The notes under the pieces are model-generated. The model made no database searches. It was given only the letters and a program-made list of their open reading frames with translations, and was not told the DNA's origin. A stretch of DNA of 35,318 bases, taken from the NCBI GenBank assembly GCA_002394385.1, contig DGTS01000039.1, positions 74,971-110,288 of the forward strand, read 5' to 3'. The DNA comes from Prevotella sp. UBA4330. GTDB taxonomy: Bacteria > Bacteroidota > Bacteroidia > Bacteroidales > Bacteroidaceae. Position numbers and translations under genes: made by a program. This document shows positions 8,084 to 14,972 of the stretch, piece by piece. Within the stretch, counting starts at the first letter, position 1; each line of letters opens with the position of its first letter.

Positions 8084-9206
8084 TAATCTCAGACATCAGT
8101 TCGATGTCCATAGCCACTTCGCCCTGCATCAGGAAGTCGTTGCGTCGGGCAGTGAGGTTGTCCTTTATTCGCAGTGCTTCGTCGCGGTTGCCGTTCATCA
8201 GCAGTTCGATGGCACACAGTATGCGTGCCTTGCTGCTGTGCGTCTTGACGTATTTCTTCAGATAACCAGACAGTTCCTTGTCGTACAACTGCCGAGCCTC
8301 GTCGATGCGTCCGGTCGCCAGGCACACGAACACCATCTCGAGCGAGAGTTCCAGGAAGAACAGTTTCGGCATACTGTCTTTCTTCGCCAGTCCTTCCTTC
8401 ATCAGAGTGTATGCTTCTTCCCACCGTTGCTGGTTAATTAAGCGTGTGACCACCATCAGTTGCCAGTTCACCTGCAGGGCATCGCTCCAGCCAGTTCCTT
8501 CTTCGCGGAACATTTCGTCGGGCAGTTGCCTGGGCTGTTCGCCGTTCTGCATTCGTGCGTTTGCCTCAAGCATCTTGCACAGAATGCGTTTGTCGAGAGG
8601 CGACTTCTCAAGATGAAAGAGGTTGTAGCCGTCGTTGTTCATTCCTCCCACTTTCATCGGTATGCCGTTGGTTATTGCCATGAAAAGCCCGAAGAAGATG
8701 ACAAACACCATTATGATGGTTGCTTCTGAGGGAAGGTCGAACAAGAGACACACCAGCAAGGCGGCGATGCTCAGCAGAATGTTGGCAAGCACACCGCCAA
8801 GGTTATACCACCGTGTGTCTATCTCTTCTATCGGACGCAGGGGCGGAGCCATGAGGCACTGTCCGCCAGTGCTGCCCAGCGAGTATCTGCTCAGACGCAG
8901 GTGTCCATCCCTCTTTATCAGTGTCAGACTTAAAATGCGGAACGACACGAAGCGATAGCCCGTCAGCAGTCCTGCCACCAGATGGCCTGCCTCGTGCACT
9001 ATGATTTGCAACACAAATGCCACGACTAATCCTATAGTCATTATAAATATAGGGATTATAATCGTCGTGACATCTATGTTTACCACCTTCGACAGTACCT
9101 CTGCCCAAGTCTTGCCGCCGAATACCACCGCAGCGCCCAGTCCAACGAACACTCCCAGCAGGCAGCCGGCGGCAAGACCCAATATCATCTTAAGAATCTT
9201 CTTCAT
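8067..9206 (-). CDS. M50 (site-2) family intramembrane protease
   Basis: The protein has 379 residues. Transmembrane helices are predicted near 8-30, 50-70, 140-157 and 163-180. The zinc motif is H71-EAG-H75, at the start of the HEAGHLVAGLLTG helix. A later GGMNNDGYN segment (D192) fits the third-ligand DG position of site-2 proteases. The C-terminal half (about 200-370) is soluble, helical and TPR-like. Family members cleave membrane-embedded regulators such as anti-sigma factors. The gene is 9 bases downstream of a four-helix membrane protein gene and two genes after an ECF sigma factor, so regulated intramembrane proteolysis is a reasonable guess. Residues KVKK and the stop come from the adjacent tandem repeat. 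Confidence 0.85.
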   Translation of the reverse strand: MKKILKMILGLAAGCLLGVFVGLGAAVVFGGKTWAEVLSKVVNIDVTTIIIPIFIMTIGLVVAFVLQIIVHEAGHLVAGLLTGYRFVSFRILSLTLIKRDGHLRLSRYSLGSTGGQCLMAPPLRPIEEIDTRWYNLGGVLANILLSIAALLVCLLFDLPSEATIIMVFVIFFGLFMAITNGIPMKVGGMNNDGYNLFHLEKSPLDKRILCKMLEANARMQNGEQPRQLPDEMFREEGTGWSDALQVNWQLMVVTRLINQQRWEEAYTLMKEGLAKKDSMPKLFFLELSLEMVFVCLATGRIDEARQLYDKELSGYLKKYVKTHSSKARILCAIELLMNGNRDEALRIKDNLTARRNDFLMQGEVAMDIELMSEIIKVKK

Positions 9207-9215
9207 CGCTTATTT

Positions 9216-9809
9216 TTATTCTTCTTCAAGAATTTCGTTTATCTGGTCAATCATCTCGTCGTTCTTCCGTTGCCACTTGAAGTAGATGCTCAGACCGATG
9301 GCTCCGCCGATAGCACCTCCTACAACCAACCCGATAATCAGCGCCAATGCCTCTGTGTGGTTGCTTGCGTTATAATAGAACTCAAGTGCCAGCCATATTA
9401 TCCATATCGGGATCACTACGAACAGTCCTATCTTTTCCTGCTGGCTGCGGCGTTTCTTCATCTCAGCCAGTTTCCTGGCGGTCTCTTTCAGGTCTGTTCC
9501 TATGCTTTCTGTATCTAAGCGGTTGATGTGCCAATCAAAGAAGACAGAGCCATACATCATCACCATCGTGAAGATGAAAAGTGGCCATGAGAGATTGTGC
9601 TGAAACTTTATCATCAGCCATACCGGTGTGACGAGCACCGCCAGGGCAAGCAGTATGTAAATGGTGCGTCGGATGCTGCTCATGCTGCCTTTTATGGATT
9701 TTCTCACCAGTCGTTCGTTGAGCGTTCCCTTGCGCTCCACCTTATCTTTCAGCGCCTTTATCTGCTGGCGTATTTCTTCGAGTTCGTTGAAATCATTAAT
9801 ATTTTCCAT
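9216..9809 (-). CDS. Four-helix membrane protein next to an ECF sigma factor
   Basis: The protein has 197 residues. About 40 polar, charged N-terminal residues (DFNELEEIRQQIKALKDKVE, likely coiled coil) precede a pair of helices (about 48-66 and 73-93). A cytosolic loop (QEK/KKRR-rich, 100-125) and a second helix pair (127-145, 152-175) follow, then an acidic tail. I recognise no named family. It sits between the sigma gene (42 bases upstream) and the M50 protease (9 bases downstream). This position suits a membrane partner or anti-sigma factor, although it lacks a recognisable anti-sigma domain. Confidence 0.7.
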   Translation of the reverse strand: MENINDFNELEEIRQQIKALKDKVERKGTLNERLVRKSIKGSMSSIRRTIYILLALAVLVTPVWLMIKFQHNLSWPLFIFTMVMMYGSVFFDWHINRLDTESIGTDLKETARKLAEMKKRRSQQEKIGLFVVIPIWIIWLALEFYYNASNHTEALALIIGLVVGGAIGGAIGLSIYFKWQRKNDEMIDQINEILEEE

Positions 9810-9851
9810 ATCTTGTGTAGTTTTATTTGTTTATAATAATATTTATTGCTT

Positions 9852-10322
9852 CTATCCGTTTTTCAGTTGCTCCTTGATGCGGTATAACCTCACCGAGACA
9901 TTCTTCACCGAGATGCCCACGATTTGCGCTATCTCGTCGTAACTCATGTTCTCGAGCCAGAGCAGCACTATGGCGCGGTCGAAAGCCTGAAGTTTCTGTA
10001 TGCGCTGGTGCAGCAGGTCGGTCTGACGGTTGTCGGCGTCGTTCTTGTCGAAGAGGTCGATACCCTCGACGATCGGTTGTGTCTTGCGTCGTTTCTTCTT
10101 GCGGTCGATAGAGATGCACGTGTTCAGACTCACCTTATAGACCCATGTGCGCAGGTCGCTCTTTCCTTGGAATGAGTCGTAGCCTTGCCACAGCCTCACG
10201 AGCACCTCCTGGAAGAGGTCGTCCACCTCTTGCTTGTCCTTAGAGAACATGTAGCACACGGTGTAGATGGTGCTCTTCTGCTCTCTGATAATCCGGGAGA
10301 AATCGGTTTCTTTCTGTTCCAT
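9852..10322 (-). CDS. ECF-type RNA polymerase sigma factor
   Basis: The protein has 156 residues from the ATG at 10322; an in-frame TTG 27 bases upstream is less likely. Sigma region 2 is seen as VDDLFQEVLVRLWQGYDSF with LRTWVYKVSLNTCISIDRKKK. Region 4 is seen as MSYDEIAQIVGISVKNVSVRL, a helix-turn-helix that reads the -35 element. There is no region 1 or 3, as expected for ECF factors. It directs RNA polymerase to a small regulon. Its own upstream region has a candidate ECF promoter (10408-10437) that is repeated at 13887-13917, suggesting autoregulation and at least one other target. Confidence 0.93.
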   Translation of the reverse strand: MEQKETDFSRIIREQKSTIYTVCYMFSKDKQEVDDLFQEVLVRLWQGYDSFQGKSDLRTWVYKVSLNTCISIDRKKKRRKTQPIVEGIDLFDKNDADNRQTDLLHQRIQKLQAFDRAIVLLWLENMSYDEIAQIVGISVKNVSVRLYRIKEQLKNG

Positions 10323-10353
10323 TTCCTTTGTTTTGAATAATGTTTCCAAGCAA

Positions 10354-10387
10354 CTTGTTAACTTGTCAACTCGTCAACTTGTCAACT
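10354..10387. repeat. 8-bp tandem repeat (CTTGTCAA)x4
   Basis: Four 8-bp units (CTTGTTAA, CTTGTCAA, CTCGTCAA, CTTGTCAA) in the leader of the sigma factor gene. On the minus strand the unit is GTTGACAA, with the same GTTGA core as the array at 13-76. Confidence 0.8.
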
Positions 10388-10407
10388 GTTTTTATTGATT
10401 TCTACAC

Positions 10408-10437
10408 GTTAGACGCACGAGTTTCCGAAAAACTACA
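10408..10437 (-). promoter_or_regulatory. Candidate ECF promoter of the sigma operon
   Basis: Minus strand: TGTAG (10437-10433) followed by TTTTTC, then after 17 bases CGTCTAAC (10415-10408). The block is repeated, with the same flanks, at 13887-13917. ECF promoters typically pair a -35 of the type TGTAAC/GGAAC with a -10 of the type CGTC. The two copies support an autoregulated promoter. Confidence 0.6.
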
Positions 10438-10464
10438 CAAAATATGGAAAATTTTTTCTTTTTC

Positions 10465-10782
10465 TTAAATAATCACTGCCGTGCCGCTTGTGGCCACCAT
10501 CAGCATGGTGCCCCCTTCGCCCACAGTCTCATAGTCGATGTCAACGCCCACAATGGCATTGGCGCCCATTGCCTCGGCACGCTGTTTCATCTCTGCCATC
10601 GACGTTTCTTTAGCCTCAATGAGCACTTTCTCGTAAGAGCCGGCGCGTCCGCCCACTATGTCGCGTATGCCTGCCATAAAGTCCTTGAAGATGTTTGCTC
10701 CAACAATGGTTTCGCCTGTCACTACTCCCAGATACTGCTTCACTGGGTAACCCTCCAGTGTAGGGGTTGTACTGATAATCAT
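10465..10782 (-). CDS. YbjQ/UPF0145 family protein
   Basis: The protein has 105 residues, full length for the family. The conserved N-terminus TTPTLEGYPVKQYLGVVTGETIVG and the motifs ANIFKDFMAGIRDIVGGRAGSYE and AMGANAIVGVDIDYE identify the YbjQ/UPF0145 family, described as putative heavy-metal-binding, pentameric cytosolic proteins of unknown function. There is no signal peptide. It lies upstream of the sigma factor gene, whose own promoter begins 27 bases past this stop codon. Confidence 0.92.
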   Translation of the reverse strand: MIISTTPTLEGYPVKQYLGVVTGETIVGANIFKDFMAGIRDIVGGRAGSYEKVLIEAKETSMAEMKQRAEAMGANAIVGVDIDYETVGEGGTMLMVATSGTAVII

Positions 10783-10839
10783 TTTTTTTCTAATTTTAAA
10801 ACATTAATAATATTATTTCTATTGCTGCCTTTTCTTTTT

Positions 10840-10874
10840 AACGTAAATGACCGTAAATGCAACGTAAATATCCG
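10840..10874. repeat. Inverted repeat of GxxExxY element 1, 3' side
   Basis: A 35-bp block built from repeated ACGTAAAT units. It matches the reverse complement of 11310-11344 at about 28 of 35 positions. The two blocks bound the GxxExxY gene with almost no spare sequence. Confidence 0.7.
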
Positions 10875-10878
10875 TTAA

Positions 10879-11316
10879 TCATAATACGGGGTTCATGTTC
10901 TTATCTACTCTATAGCAAACATTTGACTCTTCGTCATAACAATATCGTTCGCCGTGAAGAACCTCTTCGCCAAAGTTTATTAGTAGCCCCACAGGCTTCT
11001 TTGTCAGACGCATATAATTGAACAACTGCATGCGGTGTTCGGAAGATATTGACTCAACAGCCTTTAACTCGACTATTACATTGTCAACAAGCATATCCAT
11101 CTTGTATTTTTTGCTCATGAGTTGTCCCTTGTAATAGGTGCTTATTTCAACTTCCCTGTCACATTGTATCCCTCGTGAGTTTAATTCTAACGCCAAAGCC
11201 TCCTGATAAACAGGCTCAAGAAGTCCGAATCCCAATACATTGTGAACCTCCATTGCTGCACCAATTATTTTATATACGACATCTTTATAATCAACCATAT
11301 TGTTATTATCGTTCAT
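10879..11316 (-). CDS. GxxExxY family protein (PD-(D/E)XK-like)
   Basis: The protein has 145 residues. The family signature GxxExxY is present as GLLEPVY, following IGAAMEVHNVLGFG. The core also shows DMLVDNVIVELKAVESI, where D...ELK resembles the PD-(D/E)XK nuclease active site, and MRLTKKPVGLLINFGEEVLHGERY. The start could also be M7. Function is unknown; a nuclease fold is predicted for the family. A second member lies at 30929-31318. Both are single genes tightly framed by inverted repeats of short units. Here the start codon itself falls inside the repeat (CATTTACG). Confidence 0.9.
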   Translation of the reverse strand: MNDNNNMVDYKDVVYKIIGAAMEVHNVLGFGLLEPVYQEALALELNSRGIQCDREVEISTYYKGQLMSKKYKMDMLVDNVIVELKAVESISSEHRMQLFNYMRLTKKPVGLLINFGEEVLHGERYCYDEESNVCYRVDKNMNPVL

Positions 11317-11344
11317 TTACGTTTTATTTATGGTAATTTACGTT
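11310..11344. repeat. Inverted repeat of GxxExxY element 1, 5' side
   Basis: Partner of 10840-10874, made of CATTTACG/AATTTACG-like units. It overlaps the first codons of the GxxExxY gene. Confidence 0.7.
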
Positions 11345-11378
11345 TGAAATCGATTAATGTGCTGTGGTGATATTCCGT

Positions 11379-11585
11379 TCATTCACGGTATTCCAGGATA
11401 TCCCCCGGCTGGCATCCCAGTTCCTTGCATATTGCCTCGAGGGTGGAGAAGCGTATTGCCTTCGCCTTGCCCGTCTTCAGTATCGAGAGATTAGCCTGTG
11501 TGAGACCGATGCGCTCTGCTAGTTCGCCCAGTCCCACTTTCTTCTTGGCCATCTCAACGTCTAAGTTTACTATTATCCTTCCCAT
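11379..11585 (-). CDS. XRE-family helix-turn-helix regulator (YozG-like)
   Basis: The protein has 68 residues, essentially one Cro/C1-type DNA-binding domain. The helix-turn-helix is GLGELAERIGLTQANLSILKTGKAKAIRFSTLEAICKEL, and it ends CQPGDILEY as in the small YozG/HipB-like regulators. Such regulators usually accompany DUF2975 membrane proteins, as here. It is last in a set with the DUF1648 (13 bases upstream) and DUF2975 genes. It is the obvious candidate to bind the two palindromes at 13965-13979 and 14032-14046 at the head of the operon. Confidence 0.92.
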   Translation of the reverse strand: MGRIIVNLDVEMAKKKVGLGELAERIGLTQANLSILKTGKAKAIRFSTLEAICKELGCQPGDILEYRE

Positions 11586-11598
11586 CTTGTCAGTGTTA

Positions 11599-12573
11599 TT
11601 ATATAGTGAGTTCTTGCTCCTCCTTCATACGGTAACCTTTCACGAAGGTGTGCATGAAGAGTTTCAGAATAAAGTCGATAAACAGTGCGAGCACAGCGAT
11701 GACGTAAAAAGCGCCCCCCGTTAGTAGGGCTAAGGGTAAGCATGCTATGCCCATCGCCATGAATGAATATTCAACATACTTCATCTTGCGCACGTTCCCG
11801 GCACTGAACATCTCGCCCCTTCCATAGTTGCGGAAGACGATTGTCACTATCAGCGCGTTGACGATCGTTACCACTATAGCGACGACATATCCTATTGTTT
11901 CCAACGTTCCCAGCAACGGCTTGCCCGTGGCGAGCGCCTCGGCATATCCTTTCTCGCTAAACAGCGGGAGCAGGTCGGCGGAGTGGCTCACGATGACCCC
12001 AGTCAGCAATAGTGCAATGATGGTGAACGGAACGAAAAAGTATATCCATACATTTTGCGGTGCCTGCTTGTTTGCCAGATAGTTTGTCTCCGCCTCTGCC
12101 ATGCTCACCGTTGTCTCGTCGGCACTTTCACCCTTCACCGCGTTGCGGTTCAGCCGCCTCACACTTTGGGTTAAGAACATTGAGTAGCCTACCATCGCTA
12201 TAACGATAATGATGGGCATTATGGGCGAGAAGGGCAGTAACGTGGTTATGGTGAGTGTGGCGTAGAGCATTATCAGTGCAATGAGGACATTCATGTTGGC
12301 GCTATAGTCTGCCAGCAACGCCCTGCCTTTCTTCTCCACCTCTTTCCTCACGTTCAAAGTGCTGTATTCTGGATGTTTCTCCAGAAACCTGAACAGCAGG
12401 TAAAACGCAATGGCCATGCCCATAGGTATGAGCAGTTCCCACTTGCTTCCCCAGCGGTCCACCTCGCCGCTTGCATTCCAGTGCATGGGCAGAGTGCCGC
12501 CCTTTGCAATTCCTACTATCCCCACCGCCACGGTCAGGGTTGTTATTGCCAGTGCTATGTGATGTTTTTTCAT
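11599..12573 (-). CDS. DUF1648 domain membrane protein
   Basis: The protein has 324 residues from the ATG at 12573; a longer frame to 12621 starts at a non-standard codon. The N-terminal helix is followed by LPMHWNASGEVDRWGSK, the DUF1648 hallmark, as in SdpI-like immunity/transport proteins. About seven further membrane helices follow. The C-terminus VKGYRMKEEQELTI resembles the end typical of DUF2975 proteins, suggesting a shared C-terminal module. It is encoded between the DUF2975 gene and the XRE regulator. SdpI relatives sense toxins through such a regulator-membrane protein pair; whether this set does is unknown. Confidence 0.85.
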   Translation of the reverse strand: MKKHHIALAITTLTVAVGIVGIAKGGTLPMHWNASGEVDRWGSKWELLIPMGMAIAFYLLFRFLEKHPEYSTLNVRKEVEKKGRALLADYSANMNVLIALIMLYATLTITTLLPFSPIMPIIIVIAMVGYSMFLTQSVRRLNRNAVKGESADETTVSMAEAETNYLANKQAPQNVWIYFFVPFTIIALLLTGVIVSHSADLLPLFSEKGYAEALATGKPLLGTLETIGYVVAIVVTIVNALIVTIVFRNYGRGEMFSAGNVRKMKYVEYSFMAMGIACLPLALLTGGAFYVIAVLALFIDFILKLFMHTFVKGYRMKEEQELTI

Positions 12574-12651
12574 TGTCTTTGTAATTTCAGAATTCGTAAA
12601 TCTTATTTGCCAAGGCGACAATTAGTAATATGTTAATTCAACAACCGCGAA

Positions 12652-13257
12652 TCAGATAACCTGTTCCAGTTCCTCCTTTTGTCTCAGTCCGATGCTGAAG
12701 ATTTGCGCCATCATCAGCAGTAGCAGTCCGGTGAGCAGGTCGGGGATATCCTCAATAATCTTGGAGTAGTCGGTGGCGTAACCCATTAAGGTCGTCTCCC
12801 CTTTGGCGAAGAACAAGAGGGCGATGCCCGACACCTGGCTTATCAGCCATGCCCATCCCGCCTTTCTCAGCAGACTAATGGTTTTCCATGTGAACACTTC
12901 GCCCTTGTTGATTGCAATGACAAACTTGATGAAAAAGACGTAAAACATAACCCATGTGACAAATGCTATGATTGGCAAGGGGAGCAGCATTACGTGATAC
13001 CATCCAGACCTCTCCTTGACGGCGCTCTCTTCCACTTCTATCATAACGCTCTTTGCCCATGCTTTTACATCTTTGCCCGTCTTTACGTCTTTCATCCTGA
13101 ACGAATTGTCGTCGCCGATGTGTGTCGGATAGACATCCACCTCTGTCAGTTTCAGTTCATCGTTGCTGCTGAAGAAAGCACCGCTGAATTCAGCCACGGG
13201 CATCAAAACCGTGAAAATGAAAATCACCACGCAGAGCAGGTTCATCTTGTGTTTCAT
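12652..13257 (-). CDS. DUF2975 domain membrane protein
   Basis: The protein has 201 residues from the ATG at 13257, preceded by AAAGGG. The N-terminal helix (about 6-26) is followed by an extracytoplasmic loop of about 70 residues. Three more helices come after it (about 90-112, 128-148, 170-190). The segment GEVFTWKTISLLRKAGW and the end MAQIFSIGLRQKEELEQV fit DUF2975. Members are typically paired with small XRE regulators and may sense an envelope signal. It is co-oriented with the DUF3836-like gene 80 bases upstream; the gap holds a GC-rich hairpin. Confidence 0.85.
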   Translation of the reverse strand: MKHKMNLLCVVIFIFTVLMPVAEFSGAFFSSNDELKLTEVDVYPTHIGDDNSFRMKDVKTGKDVKAWAKSVMIEVEESAVKERSGWYHVMLLPLPIIAFVTWVMFYVFFIKFVIAINKGEVFTWKTISLLRKAGWAWLISQVSGIALLFFAKGETTLMGYATDYSKIIEDIPDLLTGLLLLMMAQIFSIGLRQKEELEQVI

Positions 13258-13294
13258 AATCCCTTTCTTTTTTTTGTTGTTAAACACACCTAAA

Positions 13295-13313
13295 CCCCTC
13301 CATCGGGGAGGGG
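13295..13313. repeat. GC-rich hairpin repeat, copy b
   Basis: CCCCTCC (13295-13301) pairs perfectly with GGAGGGG (13307-13313) over a 5-base loop. It is a short member of the dispersed GC-rich repeat family. Lying between the DUF3836-like and DUF2975 genes, it could attenuate readthrough. Confidence 0.65.
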
Positions 13314-13337
13314 CCTCGGTGCAATATCGTAGTAAGT

Positions 13338-13832
13338 TTATTTTCCAGCGAGCAGGTTGTAGATGCCGCCGCCCATCATCAAGTAGCGGTCAGAGAGTTG
13401 CATCTCGCCGTCGTGGCTCTCCTTCTTATATTTCTCCACACTGGCAATGAGTTGTCCCATCATGGTGTAAACCACACTTTCGGTAGGAGCCATGTAGTGA
13501 CCCTCCTCAGAGTTCCACAGCATGTAGTTCATGGCGATGGTGCTGCCGCTGTACTCATAGGCGATGCATTTCACAGGCACCCACTCGCCCTTCTCGCTGT
13601 TCCACTTGAGCATCTGGTCGCTCACCACGCGGTCTTGCTCGTCATACTCATACAGGTGCTTGGTGTTAGCCTTCAAACTGTTGTCGCTCTCCGAAGTCTT
13701 GTAAGAGAGAATTGCGCTCACCTTGCCGTCCTGCATCTCTGCATTATATACGAAATCGCCGTTAGTTGGCTGAGAAGTCATGTTGAAGTACATGCTCATT
13801 ACTGCTGCTGCTGTCCAAGTTATGATATCCAT
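13338..13832 (-). CDS. DUF3836-like protein
   Basis: The protein has 164 residues. A short hydrophobic N-terminus (ITWTAAAVMSMYFN) may be a signal sequence. The body contains YD-repeat-like strands: LYEYDEQDRVVSDQMLKWNSEKGEWVPV, then IAYEYSGSTIAMNYMLWNSEEGHY. This matches my memory of the Bacteroidales DUF3836 family, usually exported and of unknown function. Two candidate promoters lie upstream: an ECF-like one (13887-13917) and a primary-sigma one between two operators (13982-14012). It heads the DUF2975-DUF1648-XRE set. Confidence 0.65.
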   Translation of the reverse strand: MDIITWTAAAVMSMYFNMTSQPTNGDFVYNAEMQDGKVSAILSYKTSESDNSLKANTKHLYEYDEQDRVVSDQMLKWNSEKGEWVPVKCIAYEYSGSTIAMNYMLWNSEEGHYMAPTESVVYTMMGQLIASVEKYKKESHDGEMQLSDRYLMMGGGIYNLLAGK

Positions 13833-13886
13833 AATTCTAAAGTTTTAAGTTTTTTACTATGTTTATTGTTTTAAAGATTTCTGCAC

Positions 13887-13917
13887 GTTAGACGCACACA
13901 TGTTGCGAAAAACTACA
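13887..13917 (-). promoter_or_regulatory. Candidate ECF promoter of the DUF3836-like gene
   Basis: Minus strand: TGTAG (13917-13913) followed by TTTTTCG, then after 18 bases CGTCTAAC (13894-13887) and GTG-AGAAATC flanks. It is nearly the same as 10408-10437 before the sigma gene, including TGCGTCTAACGTG. This makes the DUF3836-like gene a likely member of that sigma factor's regulon. Confidence 0.6.
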
Positions 13918-13964
13918 TACAATCTTAACTTTTTTCTCTTTTTTATTGATTTACTATCAACATT

Positions 13965-13979
13965 TATCGTTTTTCGATA
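13965..13979. promoter_or_regulatory. Operator palindrome O1
   Basis: TATCG-TTTTT-CGATA. It is the exact reverse complement of O2 (14032-14046) and lies just downstream of the -7 box at 13989-13982, where a bound repressor would block transcription start. The XRE regulator at 11379 is the best candidate ligand. Confidence 0.65.
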
Positions 13980-13981
13980 TG

Positions 13982-14012
13982 CAAAAGTATAACGAATATT
14001 TGAAACGTGCAA
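13982..14012 (-). promoter_or_regulatory. Primary promoter between two operators
   Basis: Minus strand: TTG at 14012-14010, a 20-base spacer and TACTTTTG at 13989-13982. O1 lies immediately downstream and O2 20 bases upstream. The O1-O2 centre distance is 67 bases, compatible with looping or cooperative repression. Confidence 0.7.
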
Positions 14013-14031
14013 GGATTTTACAATAAAAATT

Positions 14032-14046
14032 TATCGAAAAACGATA
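14032..14046. promoter_or_regulatory. Operator palindrome O2
   Basis: TATCG-AAAAA-CGATA, extendable to TTATCG/CGATAA. It lies upstream of the -33 element at 14012-14010. Confidence 0.65.
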
Positions 14047-14130
14047 ATTTAACATTTCAAAACAATAAAACTCCCCTTACACCTTATTATATATAAGGCT
14101 CTGCTTTATTATTTAAGGCTCTACATTCGA

Positions 14131-14299
14131 GTTGGTAATAACTTATTATCCTACCCCATCGCTAATCGGGCGAACGCAGAGGTTCGCCCCCTACAAAGTT
14201 GGTAATCACGTATTCTTCTACCTCATCGCTAATCGGGCGAACACAGAGGTTCGCCCCTACAAAGTTGACAATCACGTATTCTTCAACCCCATCGCTAAT
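14131..14299. repeat. 67-bp tandem repeat, 2.5 copies, with GGGCGAAC palindromes
   Basis: Copies begin with GTTGG/GTTGA at 14131, 14198 and 14264; the third is truncated after CATCGCTAAT. The first two each contain the perfect palindrome GGGCGAAC-6-GTTCGCCC (14168-14189 and 14235-14256). The third continues instead into the GC-rich repeat at 14300. Confidence 0.85.
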
Positions 14300-14340
14300 G
14301 ACTCCCCGCCCCTGTAGGGGAGGGGCAGGGGTGGGGTCAG
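14300..14340. repeat. GC-rich repeat, copy c, with G-quadruplex motif
   Basis: A 41-bp element identical in reverse complement to 33959-33999. It contains a CCCCGCCCCT/AGGGG hairpin and four G4 runs with 1-, 2- and 1-base loops at 14317-14336, a strong G-quadruplex motif on the plus strand. Confidence 0.9.
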
Positions 14341-14518
14341 TGTCTTTTAAAGGGTGGGGAAACCATGGCTACAGCGTTCTTGGGAACACCAATCCAATTT
14401 GCAGAATCTAATTGCAAACGAATATTTATGCTCAAGTCGGTATGCAGTGGCTCGTAAAAAATACTGACTAATTTGGCACTTTGTAACTAACTGGTTTCCA
14501 ATAAGATACAAAACGGCT

Positions 14519-14606
14519 AACAAAGTTAATAACTTTGTTAAACAATCCTATTAACTTTGTTCAACAATCTTAATAACTTTGTTCGACAAAGTTAATAACA
14601 TTGTTT
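14519..14606. repeat. 22-bp tandem array, 4 units, copy 1
   Basis: Four consecutive 22-bp units related to AACAATCTTAATAACTTTGT. The first is itself a palindrome (AACAAAGTT-AAT-AACTTTGTT). The same array occurs at 29592-29679. Imperfect inverted flanks (GATACAAAACGG before, CTGGTTTGATATC after) suggest a small dispersed element. Sequence 14341-14518 and 14607-14750 shows no gene. Confidence 0.85.
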
Positions 14607-14756
14607 TCTGGTTTGATATCAACTGAGAAACGGTTGGATATAAGTGCATAACCGAAAGGATAAATATGCGGTTGCGCACAGCCATGAGTGAGGCGAAACG
14701 ATGTTATCCCCTATAAATGACAAAATCTGCCCTTGTGGAGCAGATTCGCATTTAGA

Positions 14757-14798
14757 CAAAAAAAAGAGGACGATATGAATCTCTCACTTCGGCCTCCT
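14757..14798 (-). terminator. Terminator of the microprotein gene
   Basis: Reading leftward, GAGG (14796-14793) pairs with CCTC (14769-14766), with inner CGA/TCG and TGA/TCA pairs. A run of eight or nine T follows (14765-14757). A second stem, AATCTGC/GCAGATT (14724-14746), lies just beyond as a possible backup. Confidence 0.75.
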
Positions 14799-14805
14799 GA
14801 AAACT

Positions 14806-14901
14806 TTAACGTATGTTGGTTTTACCCAAAGTAACAATGCAGAGCATCGTAAGAATAACGGCAATGACCAACGTTACGCTTGTTTCAAAATCTAATAACA
14901 T
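14806..14901 (-). CDS. Candidate 31-residue single-pass membrane microprotein
   Basis: An ATG at 14901 opens a 31-codon frame ending in TAA at 14806. An AAGG sequence lies about 8 bases upstream. The product has a short acidic start (MLLDFE), one hydrophobic segment of about 17 residues (VTLVIAVILTMLCIVTL) and a basic tail (GKTNIR), the layout of a small inner-membrane protein. It has a well-formed promoter about 70 bases upstream and an intrinsic terminator just after the stop. I recognise no family. Possibilities are a subunit of a membrane complex, a type I toxin-like peptide, or a regulator of the neighbouring divergent operon. Confidence 0.55.
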   Translation of the reverse strand: MLLDFETSVTLVIAVILTMLCIVTLGKTNIR

Positions 14902-14952
14902 AATCTTTACCTTAAATCTATCAAACTACTAACCTATGAAAACTTTTGGGAT

Positions 14953-14968
14953 GCATTCTCTCGAATGC
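14953..14968 (-). promoter_or_regulatory. Leader hairpin of the microprotein transcript
   Basis: GCATTC-TCTC-GAATGC forms a 6-bp stem at the expected 5' end of the transcript, just downstream of the -7 box at 14980-14973. It may stabilise the RNA. Confidence 0.5.
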
Positions 14969-14972
14969 AGTG

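Noticed and set aside
14131..14317. Short proteins read from the 67-bp tandem repeat
   Set aside because: The frame is only the repeated DNA translated; no start context.
14519..14606. Array of tandem promoters (repeated AACTTTG)
   Set aside because: The 14-base spacing between a TTTG and the next TAACTTTG is too short for the -33/-7 arrangement, so promoter activity is not claimed.
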